From contig JAANYP010000404.1 in the NCBI GenBank assembly GCA_020465985.1, forward strand, positions 65,484 to 129,483: a DNA stretch of 64,000 bases, read 5' to 3'. This document shows, one piece after another, positions 23,652 to 33,700 of this stretch (within the stretch, counting starts at the first letter, position 1; each line of letters starts with the position of its first letter). The translations under genes were made by a program, and so were the position numbers. Below the pieces are notes generated by a model. The model was not told where the DNA came from. It saw only the letters and a program-made list of their open reading frames with translations, and did not search any database. Source of the DNA: Centrapalus pauciflorus. Its lineage: Eukaryota; Streptophyta; Magnoliopsida; Asterales; Asteraceae.

Positions 23652-25065
23652 TTAAGACATGAAACAGGCATGTTCAAAAGCAGCTAGACTGAATTCAGGA
23701 ACTGCTTGTTCAGCAGCAGCAGTCTCATTGTGAACCATCTTCCTTATTTGTACAGGAGTACTTGGATCACCCAGTATTTGATTGAGAGGATGATACTTGT
23801 GAACTCTGAGTGTAGGCTCTCTTTCTGTCTGAAAAGAGAATCCAAGATTTGTATCATCTCCATCAGGACCAGTGAATGGTTCAGCTTCTAGAACAGTTTG
23901 ACTTGAATCTGGGACTGGTTCCCTTTGGGGTGGAGCTGTGCTCTTAGGACTTGGGAGTGGCACTTCAGTGTCTGGATTTGTATCATGTTGAGCATTCAGG
24001 ACCCCTGGAGGATCACAAGACAGAAGTGGTATAGTGGTGTAATCATTCCAATTTGTTGAATCTGCAGCAATTTGAAACTTTGTGCCAACAGCTTGAGAAT
24101 TTGTATTGGCAGCATGAGAATTTGCGTTGGCAGCTTCAATCCTGTATGCATCAGCTTCTGCAGTATACTCAACAAAGCTCAGAGAATTTGTTAGTGAATC
24201 TAAATCAAACAACCAATCAGGACCAGTGCCTTTGACATTTGCAGTATTTTCATTAAATTCAACATTGGCACTTTCCTCAATGGTTTTGGACACACTGTTA
24301 TATACTCTATAGGCTTTGCTTTGATTTGAGTATCCTACAAAAAATCCTTCTTCAGCCTTACTTTCAAACTTCCCTAAGTGAGTCTTAGTATGAAGAATAG
24401 TACATGGACATCCAAAAGGCTTGAAGAAAGCTATTAGGGGACTTCTGTTGTGGAATAACTCATAGGGAGTTTTTCCTTGAGATTGAACAACTTGAACCCT
24501 ATTCAGAACATAACAGGCTGTATTGACAGCTTCTGCCCAGAAAGTCATTGGCAGGTTTGAATCAGCTAACATTGTTCTAGCAGCCTCAATTAATGTTCTG
24601 TTCTTTCTTTCAGCTACACCATTTTGTTGTGGTGTTCTTGGTGCACTATATTGTCTAGCAATACCTTTGGACTCACAGAAACTGTTTAGAATGTGATTTT
24701 TAAATTCAGTTCCATTGTCTGATCTTATCACCTTAACTTTTGAGTTGGATTCGTTTTCTATCTTAAGGATAAAAGACTTAACTAGCTCAGCAGTTTCATC
24801 TTTAGACCTAAGAAAGTAAACCCAAGTAAATCTGGTGAAATCATCAACAATAACTAAACAGTAAGCCCTTTTATTCAAATTAAAACAGATGTTGGAGCAA
24901 ATAGATCCACATGAATCAGCTTAAGAGCAGATGAGATTGAATTTACTTCTTTGGCCTTATGAGAAGTTTTGTGTTGCTTGCCTTTAAGACATGCTACACA
25001 ATGATCATCACATATGAACTCCTTTTGTGGTAAGCCTCTTACCAGATTCTTTTTGACTAAAACAT
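23652..25065 (-). pseudogene. Copia integrase and linker, element F
   Basis: The frame 24878-23652 carries the integrase core, and the part just upstream (25065-24879) holds the GAG-pre-integrase HHCC end (C-x2-C in HCVACLKGKQHK) and the first catalytic Asp (HVDLFAP). The other acidic residues are in RSDNGTEF and NGVAERKN, so the D,D-35-E triad is present. FFVGYSNQSKAYRVYN closes the domain. The linker before RT contains an Ala/Asn repeat encoded by three AGCTTGA-like units 21 bases apart (24088-24140). Frame ends at a TAA at 23652-23654; pol would continue beyond it. The gap at 25066 truncates the 5' side. Confidence 0.92.
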
Positions 25066-25847
25066 NNNNNNNNNNNNNNNNNNNNNNNNNNNNNNNNNNN
25101 NNNNNNNNNNNNNNNNNNNNNNNNNNNNNNNNNNNNNNNNNNNNNNNNNNNNNNNNNNNNNNNNNNNNNNNNNNNNNNNNNNNNNNNNNNNNNNNNNNNN
25201 NNNNNNNNNNNNNNNNNNNNNNNNNNNNNNNNNNNNNNNNNNNNNNNNNNNNNNNNNNNNNNNNNNNNNNNNNNNNNNNNNNNNNNNNNNNNNNNNNNNN
25301 NNNNNNNNNNNNNNNNNNNNNNNNNNNNNNNNNNNNNNNNNNNNNNNNNNNNNNNNNNNNNNNNNNNNNNNNNNNNNNNNNNNNNNNNNNNNNNNNNNNN
25401 NNNNNNNNNNNNNNNNNNNNNNNNNNNNNNNNNNNNNNNNNNNNNNNNNNNNNNNNNNNNNNNNNNNNNNNNNNNNNNNNNNNNNNNNNNNNNNNNNNNN
25501 NNNNNNNNNNNNNNNNNNNNNNNNNNNNNNNNNNNNNNNNNNNNNNNNNNNNNNNNNNNNNNNNNNNNNNNNNNNNNNNNNNNNNNNNNNNNNNNNNNNN
25601 NNNNNNNNNNNNNNNNNNNNNNNNNNNNNNNNNNNNNNNNNNNNNNNNNNNNNNNNNNNNNNNNNNNNNNNNNNNNNNNNNNNNNNNNNNNNNNNNNNNN
25701 NNNNNNNNNNNNNNNNNNNNNNNNNNNNNNNNNNNNNNNNNNNNNNNNNNNNNNNNNNNNNNNNNNNNNNNNNNNNNNNNNNNNNNNNNNNNNNNNNNNN
25801 NNNNNNNNNNNNNNNNNNNNNNNNNNNNNNNNNNNNNNNNNNNNNNN
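25066..25847. other. Assembly gap (782 N)
   Basis: Unknown bases only. By position it hides the C-terminal protease and most of the GAG-pre-integrase region of element F. Long X-filled frames across it mean nothing. Confidence 0.99.
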
Positions 25848-26214
25848 TTGACAAGCACTCAGAATTGCCTGTCATGTGCCTAGAGCATCCACTGTCCAAA
25901 TGCCATCTTGTTTTATGAGGTGACCTGTGGTTACCCTGCACAAATAAAAGCTTAGTTAGTAGTGGAGTAAACCCAAACCAAATTGGTTTTGGGTTGGCCT
26001 TGTGCATTGACATAACTAAATACTGTTTTTGACTTCTTATATTTAGCGAGATCTACTGATGGAGTCTTTGGAGAGTATTTTGTGATTATATGAGGTATCC
26101 AGGTATTTTGATCATCTTTTCTTCTAACAGTCTCAGATGATTCACTAACAGTTCCAGATTGATGCTTAGCAGCTTGATCTGTGTTTTTTGTGCTAACAGC
26201 TTCAGAATTTGCAC
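25848..26214 (-). pseudogene. Copia protease start and gag end, element F
   Basis: Minus-strand frames give WHLDSGCSRHMTG, the aspartic protease active-site region of copia pol, at about 25915-25870, preceded by a Lys/Ser-rich gag-pol linker ending in NTWIPHIITKYS at about 26090. One shift separates the two near 25960. The upper end, 26130-26214, again carries family motif words (AACAGCTTCAG, AGCAGCTTGA). At about 26215 the linker is fused to LTR sequence, so gag proper, including any zinc knuckle, is lost. Confidence 0.85.
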
Positions 26215-26814
26215 TAATCTTGCTTTGAATCAAAGTTTAATTAAGAAGTTTGCGGAATAACACTTAATTATTTTATCAAAAGCTTTCAGAATTAATAGCA
26301 GATAAACACAAGAAATAATCAAGACAGCTTGTATTGCTGATTTCAATGATTACAATCACCTCTAATCTGTTTGATTAGACGAAGAACACAAACTGTTCTT
26401 AGGGTTTTACAACCTTAGAGGCTTATGAAAACTCAAACAAAAAGCAATTACAAACTTGAATATGCAGAAAACTCCTATACAATAGAAAGACCTATTCTAT
26501 GTATTTATATTGCTTCTTGATTTGTTCCCTTGAAGAACTATGACTTCTCTGATAGTAGATATGCTAGAATCTTCGTGTAGATATCTTTTCCTGAAAATCA
26601 GCACTTTCTGTTTATGAAACTGTTGAGCAGCTTGAATCACTTGACAGCTTGAGCAGAGCAGCTTGAGTTGATTTACTCTGGCAGCTTGAACTTTTACACT
26701 GGCAGCTTGAATTTCTTCAACTAGCAGCATGAACTTTGTATTTACATGTAAACTCTACTAACAGTTTGAGAAGTCTAACTAACAGCTTGAACTTACTTAG
26801 ACTATTTCCCAACA
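26215..26814 (-). repeat. 5' LTR of element F, 3' end deleted
   Basis: Aligns without gaps to 18272-18871 with about three substitutions. The last 63 bp of the LTR, the PBS and leader are missing. The junction shows microhomology (TAATCT present in both joined sequences), which suggests end-joining or template switching. Confidence 0.92.
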
Positions 26815-26819
26815 CTCAC

Positions 26820-27715
26820 CCGCACAATCTGTAGATGGTTTGCTTCTTGGGTAGGTCTTCCGGTTCTGGTGAAGCGATATTTATGCCTATCACTCAGATT
26901 GGTGCATAATCGAAGTCAGCAGAAATAATCTTAAGCGTTTCAGCTCATGGGATACCAAGAAATTCAGCTCATTTGATATTGGAGATGATAATCAAAATAA
27001 ATTTTGGGAATGATAATTTGGGAGATAGCAGAATGAAATGTACAATCTGATATAAGGTATGAAATGAATCAGACTTGTATAAAAAGAATTAGCTCATGGA
27101 GAATATGGGAGAATTATTTGATCGGGAGAATGTTAAAGAGAATCTCAGAAGTAATGAGATTTTGAACATCAAAGAGATTAAATCAATTAATCTCAATGAG
27201 AGATTCAGAGAATCAGAAAATTATGAAACTATTTTGCTTTTCAGCTCAAAAACTCTTTTTCTGTGTGTATCAAATATTTTCGTGAGAAATCACACATAGT
27301 TTTGAAAAATGTCATCGTCATAGTGCGTCTGAAACTCCCCCTGGAAATAAGCACGCACAGTTAGTCAACTCATAGAAATGAAATCAGGAGCAAAAAATTA
27401 GAAAAATAAAACTCCCTCTAAATCAATGCAGCTTCAGAGTTGAATTCAGGGCAGGAATTCCAGAAATATTTGTCTTTCAGACTCGGGTTTTAATCTGAAG
27501 TGATTAGAAGCCATTTGTCGCATAAGCTTGGGTTTCAATCTAAATGAACTGAAAACCATTGTCTCTGGTTCATTGAAGTCCGGGTTCTAGTCTGAATTTA
27601 ACTAGAAACCAATTTTGAGTTGAAGCACGGGTCTTGACCAGAAATAATCAAGAGCCTATAGAAATGAAGAACGGGTCCTTATCTGAAATGATAAGAAATC
27701 TATAACCTGCAAAAT
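26820..27715 (-). other. Element E internal noncoding region
   Basis: In an autonomous copia this place would hold pol. Neither strand shows protease, integrase or RT motifs; frames are short and scattered. The part 27481-27710 is an ordered array of stem-loops, listed separately. CTTTTTCAGCTC-like words recur around 26940-27250. Confidence 0.6.
27481..27710. repeat. Five tandem stem-loops with differing stems
   Basis: Units begin near 27485, 27530, 27582, 27628 and 27668, about 40-52 bp apart. Each has GGGTT + stem + TCTGAAAT-like loop + matching stem + AAGCC. For example GGTTCTAGT pairs with ACTAGAAACC, and GTCTTGA with TCAAGAG; the third base (G) is unpaired in most units. Stem sequences differ between units but pairing is kept, which suggests selection for structure or repeated palindrome turnover. 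Both strands can fold equally. Confidence 0.65.
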
Positions 27716-28928
27716 TTAAGATGTCTTTGGTATCCAAACAGATTTGGATCCAGACTTGTTAGCTCTCTTGGGTACCCATTTAAAAACAAGTTTTGGTACC
27801 CCACTTATACTTGGGTTTAGGTACCCATTGCAGATTATAATTATCAGCTTCTTTTTCAAAAGCAGAAAACAAATTTCTATGAGTATTTGAAAATTTAACA
27901 TCTGAGTGTGTAAAGAAACTTGACTTTGAATGATTAGAATTTTCTGAACTCTTCTTCCTGAAAAAACTGTCTGGTTGTGGCCTGTTTTTGGTAATACGTG
28001 GTCGTTTTCTTTGAAAATGTTTTCTGATTAGACGGACCAGTATTTCCAAAAACTTTAAAAACATTAGGCTTTGAAGATTCACCTGTGTAAAACTTAACCG
28101 GAAGATTTTCAATGATTTTGTCTTTGCCTTTATGTATCTTGAGAAGATACTTAAGTTTCAGATCTGAAGATGAATCAAACTTAGTAGAGTTAGTTAGATT
28201 CACTTCACTTTCAGAAGACAAACCAGAGTGATCAACATTGGATTTTAAACATTACTGAAGAAGGGGTCTTAACCTTTGACTCAGTTGATGAAGTAAACAC
28301 ATGTAATTGTTTTGTAAGATGAAGTATATGATCTTCAAACTTTCGATAATGACTAAATTTGAATTTCTGTCATGATCAAATGATTAGTAATCAGATTTAA
28401 AAGATTGTTCTTTGATTAAGAACATTTGTCTTTCATCTTCAAACAATTCAGATTTTGATTTAAAATCTTGTTCTTTAAGTAAGAACTCATGTCTTTCCTT
28501 CTCAATCAAATCTTTAGTTAAAGACAACTCTTGTTGAAGAGCAAAAATTCTTCATGTTTGTTTAAAATACAATTCTGATCAGTTTGTTTTGTCTTAGATA
28601 GTGTATCTTCAAGATCCTTAACTTTCTTGTAAAGATCAGATCTTTCAAGCAACAGATATTTCAGTTGAGTTGCATTCTGAAAATTTTCTTGTTTCAGCTC
28701 ATCAAGTTCTTTAAGTAATTCAGATATTTTCAGTTGATGAGCACAACTCTCAGAGTTTTGTTTTTCTTTTAAGCTTTCAATTGCTTCATTCAGTATTTGT
28801 ACGTCACGTAACGCCAAATGTTTATCAGTATTTAACTGAACGAGAATGTCATAATTGTTCTTACGAATCTTCTCAGATTCAGTAAGTTTGACAATCACCT
28901 CAGACTTTGAGAATTGTTCAAATTCCAT
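27716..28928 (-). pseudogene. C-terminal gag / linker remnant, element E
   Basis: ATG 28928 opens a 136-residue frame (to 28518) of Leu/Glu/Lys-rich heptads, likely a coiled coil, equivalent to the coiled-coil part of element B's gag-pol linker at 15286-16173. After shifts, frames 28221-27934 and 28112-27780 continue with Ser/Lys-rich sequence and end in tryptophan repeats (QWVPKPKYKWG, SVWIPKTS), as at the end of B's linker (YVWVVKNKVP, KWIPKKTIKKW). The N-terminal gag domain and zinc knuckle are absent, yet a start codon sits at the front, just after the leader. Confidence 0.75.
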
Positions 28929-29267
28929 TATGAATTGCTTGAAATTGAACTTCCAAGATCTTTTATGGACTTATGAGAATTTGAATGAATCTTGATTGAA
29001 GAAAAATGAATCTTGAATGATTAATTTGTTAAAAATCAGCTCTGATTTGACTTTTTGACGTTGAAATTTTAGATTTTCTGCAGAAAAATGCCCATAACTT
29101 TTTTCTGGAGTGGATTTGGGACTCTAAAACTTACCGAACCGGCTTTGCCTGTTTCGGAAATCGTAGATCTCTGTTCAAGCTTCGATTTGACATATGGTAG
29201 GTCTTCTAACGATGTTCCAGTCAAAAGTTATGGTCAATTTAAGCAGCAAATGTCAAATAGTCAAAAA

Positions 29268-29560
29268 CTCGAATGATGAATTATGAAACTCGAATGAACA
29301 AGAATGAATCTCGGATGTCTTATGAGAAAACTCGATTGATTAACAATGAAACTCGGATGATTAAGGCTTAAAACTCGAATCATAAGGCATGAAACTCGAT
29401 GAATGTATAATCAAACTCGAACTAAGCATATATCAAACTCGAAATAAGCATATATCAAACTCGAAATAAGCATATATCAAACTCGAATAACATCTTGATA
29501 AAACTCGATTTCCACATTATAAAACTCAATTGAAACATTGATTGAACCTTTGCCCGAGTT
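29268..29560 (-). repeat. TCGAGTTT motif array, leader of element E
   Basis: On the element's strand about 14 copies of TTCGAGTTT occur, including a 24-bp exact tandem three times over (GCATATATCAAACTCGAA on the plus strand, 29420-29480). The remaining leader, 28930-29267 and 29561-29972, shows no gene. The motif equals that of element B, supporting close kinship of the two families. Confidence 0.85.
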
Positions 29561-29975
29561 TCAACAGAATACTTCAAAATTTAACTTCAAAAATTCAATT
29601 TTTAACAAAAATCCACAAATTGGTTCCAGATTAATATTGAATGTTCGTTTTTAACACAGAAACACTTTTTGTGAAACAACTTTGCCTAATTTCAAATTAA
29701 AATCCAAAAATCGATCAAAAACCTCAAGAACACACACTTTTTTCAAAAAATTCAGTAAAATCCAAATTAAATCTTGTGTGTTTGGAATTAAAATCTGATG
29801 TTTATCACAATTGATTCGAATTTAAATGCTCCATTTTCGTTCCAATTTTCACTTCAATTCATCCACAGAATCAAAAACCTCAATTAATTTTATGTTTTCG
29901 AAAAAAAATTGATGTAACAGTGTTCGAAAAATGAATTTTCAGATTCAAAATTCAATCAATTTCAGCCATATTAGG

Positions 29976-29988
29976 CTCTGATACCAAT
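29976..29988 (-). promoter_or_regulatory. Primer binding site, element E
   Basis: On the minus strand ATTGGTATCAGAGCC follows directly after the LTR end ...GAATTCACA. It complements initiator-methionine tRNA. Confidence 0.9.
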
Positions 29989-30281
29989 TGTGAATTCCTA
30001 TTTCATGCAATTCATATCAACATTAAACAATATATGAACAAATTACCAATTCAATACAATATATTGAATGATTAAGTTGAGAGAAACGATATTACATTCG
30101 GTTCTTGGTGACTTGCAAAGCAATTCTCTCAAATCTGAATCTTCTAATCTGTCCACCCTTATCATCCGTATTCTATATTCCTATATATACTCAATACAAA
30201 GTATTGAGTATTTACACAAACAACCCTTGAACTTTATACAATATAAATTATTTTTAACTCTATTATAAATTGTACCCAACA
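29989..30281 (-). repeat. 5' LTR of element E
   Basis: A 293-bp LTR that aligns without gaps to 16626-16918. Its upper 160 bp (30122-30281) are copied again at 31768-31927 by the tandem duplication. Confidence 0.93.
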
Positions 30282-30286
30282 TTCTC

Positions 30287-31767
30287 GTACTGAACTGTTA
30301 TCTTTTAGTTCTGATAAATGCCATCCCTTGAATGCTAAATCATTGTATAATTCTGATATGTATGTATGGGTAGTAAAGAACAAGGTTCCCAATTTTAAAC
30401 TGAAAAGGGATCCAAAGAAACAAATTTCAAAATCAGTTCCAAAAAGAACTGTGCAAAAATGGATACCTAAAAAGACTATTAAAAGTGGGTTCTGAAAACA
30501 AAGAAATTATTTGTTTCTCTACCTGAAGTGATACCATATGATTTACCGAAATCAAAAGTGCCCAACTATAAGTGGGTACCTCACGTTTTACTTCATCTTG
30601 TAGGTAAATCATGTGTGGTACCTTGACTCTGGATGTTCCAAGCACATGACTGGACAGCGAGACACCCTAACGAATTTTGTAGATAAATTCTGTGGGACGG
30701 TCAGATTCGGAAATGATCAGTTTTGTCCGATCAAAGGCTATGGAATTTTAGAATACAATAAGATCACCATTCAGAAGGTGTTTTATGTAGATGGTCTTGG
30801 CCACAATTTGTTCAGTATTGGCCAGCTGTGTGACAAAGGGTTGGAAGTTGATTTTAAGGCTAATAGATGCAGCATAAAATCTGGGGAAGGGAAGGAAATC
30901 CTAGCTGGAACTAGGAAGACCAATTTGTACTCCATAGACCTAGCAAACATAATTTTGAAAAAGGATGTTTGTCTACTGTCCAAGGCATCATCCAAAGAAT
31001 TCTGTTTGTGGCATCACCGTCTTCCCATCTGAACTTCAAAGAGCTGACTAACCTTGCAAAAGAAGGTTTAGCAAAAGGTCTTCCGACTCTCTGATTTCAA
31101 AAGGTGCAGTTGTGTGCCGCCTGTGAGAAAGGGAAAATAGTGAGGGCTTCACACAAAGCAAAAGTTGAACATTCTTCAACTAGGCCTTTAGAGCAACTTC
31201 ATATGGATTTATGCGGGCCAATGCGAGTACAAGCATCAATTAGAAGAAATATGTTTTGGTGATCGTTGATGATTACTCAAGATATACATGGGTGTTCTTC
31301 CTGAGATCCAAGTCTAAAGAAACTGATATTATAATTGACTTCATACGCAAGATACAAGTCAAGTTGCAGCTTTCTGTCCAGACCATTAGATCTGATAATG
31401 GTACAGAATTTAAGAACAAGTCCTTAGAGACATTTCTCAGTTCTATTGGACTATCGCATCAACTTTTGGCAGCTCATACCCCTCAACAAAACAGTGTAGT
31501 AGAATGATGAAACCAAACACTTGTTGAATCTGCAAGGACGATGCTAGCATATTCAAATCTGCCGCTGTTCCTCTTCGCTGAAGTTGTGGCTACTGCGTGT
31601 TTCACACAAAATAGATCGATAATTAATAAAAGATTCGGAAAAACGCCATATGAGCTGATTAATAAACGAGTTCCTAATATTATATTTTTCCATGTCTTTG
31701 GTTGCAGGTGTTTTATCTTAAACGATAAAGACAACTTGGGAAAATTCAATCAAAAAGCTAATGAAGG
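30287..31767 (+). pseudogene. Copia protease and integrase, element B, copy 1
   Basis: Resumes the polyprotein after element E. The linker ends in tryptophan repeats; protease shows WYLDSGCSKHMTG at about 30613; the GAG-pre-integrase follows (LWHHRL; C-x2-C in CAACEKGK). Integrase motifs are HMDLCGPM, RSDNGTEF and PQQNSVVE, so the three acidic residues remain. Breaks include frameshifts near 30490 and 30640, a stop at 31030, and two TGA codons at 31505-31510 where related elements have Arg-Arg. Both are consistent with CGA to TGA change, as expected from methylated CpG. Confidence 0.92.
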
Positions 31768-31927
31768 AATTCTCTCAAATCTGAATCTTCTAATCTGTCC
31801 ACCCTTATCATCCGTATTCTATATTCCTATATATACTCAATACAAAGTATTGAGTATTTACACAAACAACCCCTGAACTTTATACAATATAAATTATTTT
31901 TAACTCTATTATAAATTGTACCCAACA
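31768..31927 (-). repeat. Duplicated fragment of LTR E
   Basis: 160 bp identical in layout to the upper end of LTR E, followed by TTCTC at 31928-31932. It has no PBS or LTR end and was made by the tandem duplication, not by a separate insertion. Confidence 0.93.
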
Positions 31928-33600
31928 TTCTCGTACTGAACTGTTATCTTTTAGTTCTGATAAATTCCATGCCTTGAATGCTAAATCATTATATAATTCT
32001 GATATATATGTATGGGTAGTAAAGAACAAGGTTCCCAATTTTAAACTGAAAAGGGATCCAAAGAAACAAATTTCAAAATCAGTTCCAAAAAGAACTGTGC
32101 AAAAATGGATACCTAAAAAGACTATTAAAAAGTGGGTTCTGAAAACAAAGAAATTATTTGTTTCTCTACCTGAAGTGATACCATATGATTTACCGAAATC
32201 AAAACTGCCCAACTATAAGTGGGTACCTCACGTTTTACTTCATCTTGTAGGTAAATCATGTGTGGTACCTTGACTCTGGATGTTCCAAGCACATGACTGG
32301 ACAGCGAGACACCCTAACGAATTTTGTAGATAAATTCTGTGGGACGGTCAGATTCGGAAATGATCAGTTTTGTCCGATCAAAGGCTATGGAATTTTAGAA
32401 TACGATAAGATCACCATTCAGAAGGTGTTTTATGTAGATGGTCTTGGCCACAATTTGTTCAGTATTGGCCAGCTGTGTGACAAAGGGTTGGAAGTTGATT
32501 TTAAGGCTAATAGATGTAGCATAAAATCTGGGGAAGGGAAGGAAATCCTAGCTGGAACTAGGAAGACCAATTTGTACTCTATAGACCTAGCAAACATAAT
32601 TCTGAAAAAGGATGTTTGTCTACTGTCCAAGGCATCATCCAAAGAATTCTGTTTGTGGCATCACCGTCTTCCCATCTGAACTTCAAAGAGCTGACTAACC
32701 TTGCAAAAGAAGGTTTAGTAAAAGGTCTTCCGACTCTCTGATTTCAAAAGGAGCAGTTGTGTGCCGCCTGTGAGAAAGGGAAAATAGTGAGGGCTTCACA
32801 CAAAGCAAAAGTTGAACATTCTTCAACTAGGCCTTTAGAGCAACTTCATATGGATTTATGCGGGCCAATGCGAGTACAAGCATCAATAAGAAGAAATATG
32901 TTTTGGTGATCGTTGATGATTACTCAAGATATACATGGGTGTTCTTCCTGAGATCCAAGTCTAAAGAAACTGAGATTATAATTGACTTCATACGCAAGAT
33001 ACAAGTCAAGTTGCAGCTTTCTGTCCAGACCATTAGATCTGATAATGGTACAGAATTAAAGAACAAGTCCTTAGAGACATTTCTCAGTTCTGTTGGACTA
33101 TCGCATCAACTTTTGGCAGCTCGTACCCCTCAACAAAACAGTGTAGTAGAATGATGAAACCAAACACTTGTTGAATCTGCAAGGACGATGCTAGCATATT
33201 CAAATCTGCCGCTGTTCCTCTGCGCTGAAGTTGTGGCTACTGCGTATTTCACCCAAAATAGATCGATAATTAATAAAAGATTCGGAAAAACGCCATATGA
33301 GCTGATTAATAAACGAGTTCCTAATATTAGATTTTTCCATGTCTTTGGTTGCAGGTGTTTTATCTTAAACGATAAAGACAACTTGGGAAAATTCAATCAA
33401 AAAGCTAATGAAGGAATTTTCATTGGATACTCAAAAGAATCAATGGCATTCCGAGTCTACAATAAATGCACAAAGACCGTCAACGAAAGCGTCAACGTTA
33501 AATTTGATGAAGGCATCATAATGGCTCCTAGACATGCTAGTCAGGTACCGAGTCTCAAAAGACGACTTCTATGAAGTCAACAGAACTGAAAGAGGATATG
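31928..33600 (+). pseudogene. Copia protease and integrase, element B, copy 2
   Basis: Second duplicate unit, with the same domains as copy 1 (DSGCSKHMTG near 32260-32300, RSDNGTE near 33040, PQQNSVVE near 33130). It shares the paired TGA stops (33152-33157), so those arose before duplication. After 33414 it runs on into the integrase end that copy 1 lacks: GIFIGYSKESMAFRVYN and VNESVNVKFDE. A one-base difference in an A-run near 32130 keeps its linker frame open where copy 1's is shifted. Frame lost after 33574. Confidence 0.92.
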
Positions 33601-33700
33601 AATGATCTAAATAAATTGTTTGAAAATTTTTATGTAGACTTCTTTAATAAGACCAAATCTGATGTTCCTATTTTGGTGCCTGAAAGGGATACTGAACACA

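Larger units (their letters stand above)
18204..26819 (-). mobile_element. Copia element F, youngest insertion, nested in E
   Basis: LTRs at 18209-18871 (3', 663 bp) and 26215-26814 (5', first 600 bp only) are flanked by the duplication CTCAC (18204-18208 and 26815-26819). On the minus strand it carries a remnant of gag, protease, integrase, RT, RNase H, a spacer and a long downstream ORF. The shared 600 bp of LTR differ at about 3 positions, so the insertion is recent. A deletion joins the 5' LTR at 26215 to late gag and removes the LTR end, PBS, leader and most of gag. An assembly gap covers part of protease/integrase. Confidence 0.93.
16621..30286 (-). mobile_element. Copia element E, non-autonomous, nested in B
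   Basis: Two 293-bp LTRs (30281-29989 as 5', 16918-16626 as 3') lie in minus orientation and are flanked by the duplication TTCTC (16621-16625 and 30282-30286). The insertion splits element B's gag-pol linker. The LTRs differ at about 5 of 293 positions. Without element F the internal region is about 4.5 kb and holds PBS, leader array, the C-terminal coiled-coil part of gag, noncoding sequence with five stem-loops, and a polypurine tract. The N-terminal gag and all of pol are absent, so it would depend on an autonomous relative. Confidence 0.9.
30122..33414 (+). repeat. 1.65-kb tandem duplication across LTR E and pol B
   Basis: Unit 1 (30122-31767) and unit 2 (31768-33414) are direct repeats of about 1647 bp. 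Each unit holds 160 bp of LTR E, the target duplication TTCTC, and B's linker, protease and integrase. I count about 21 substitutions plus one single-base indel over some 1.49 kb (1.4%). The break joins GAATT-like microhomology in integrase (33411) to the same word in the LTR (30122). Confidence 0.92.

Noticed and set aside
24875..26013. Long frames across 25066-25847
   Set aside because: They are open only because the gap of N contains no stop codons.
31768..31927. A fourth LTR insertion inside element B
   Set aside because: It is a partial LTR without end, PBS or own target duplication, explained by the tandem duplication.
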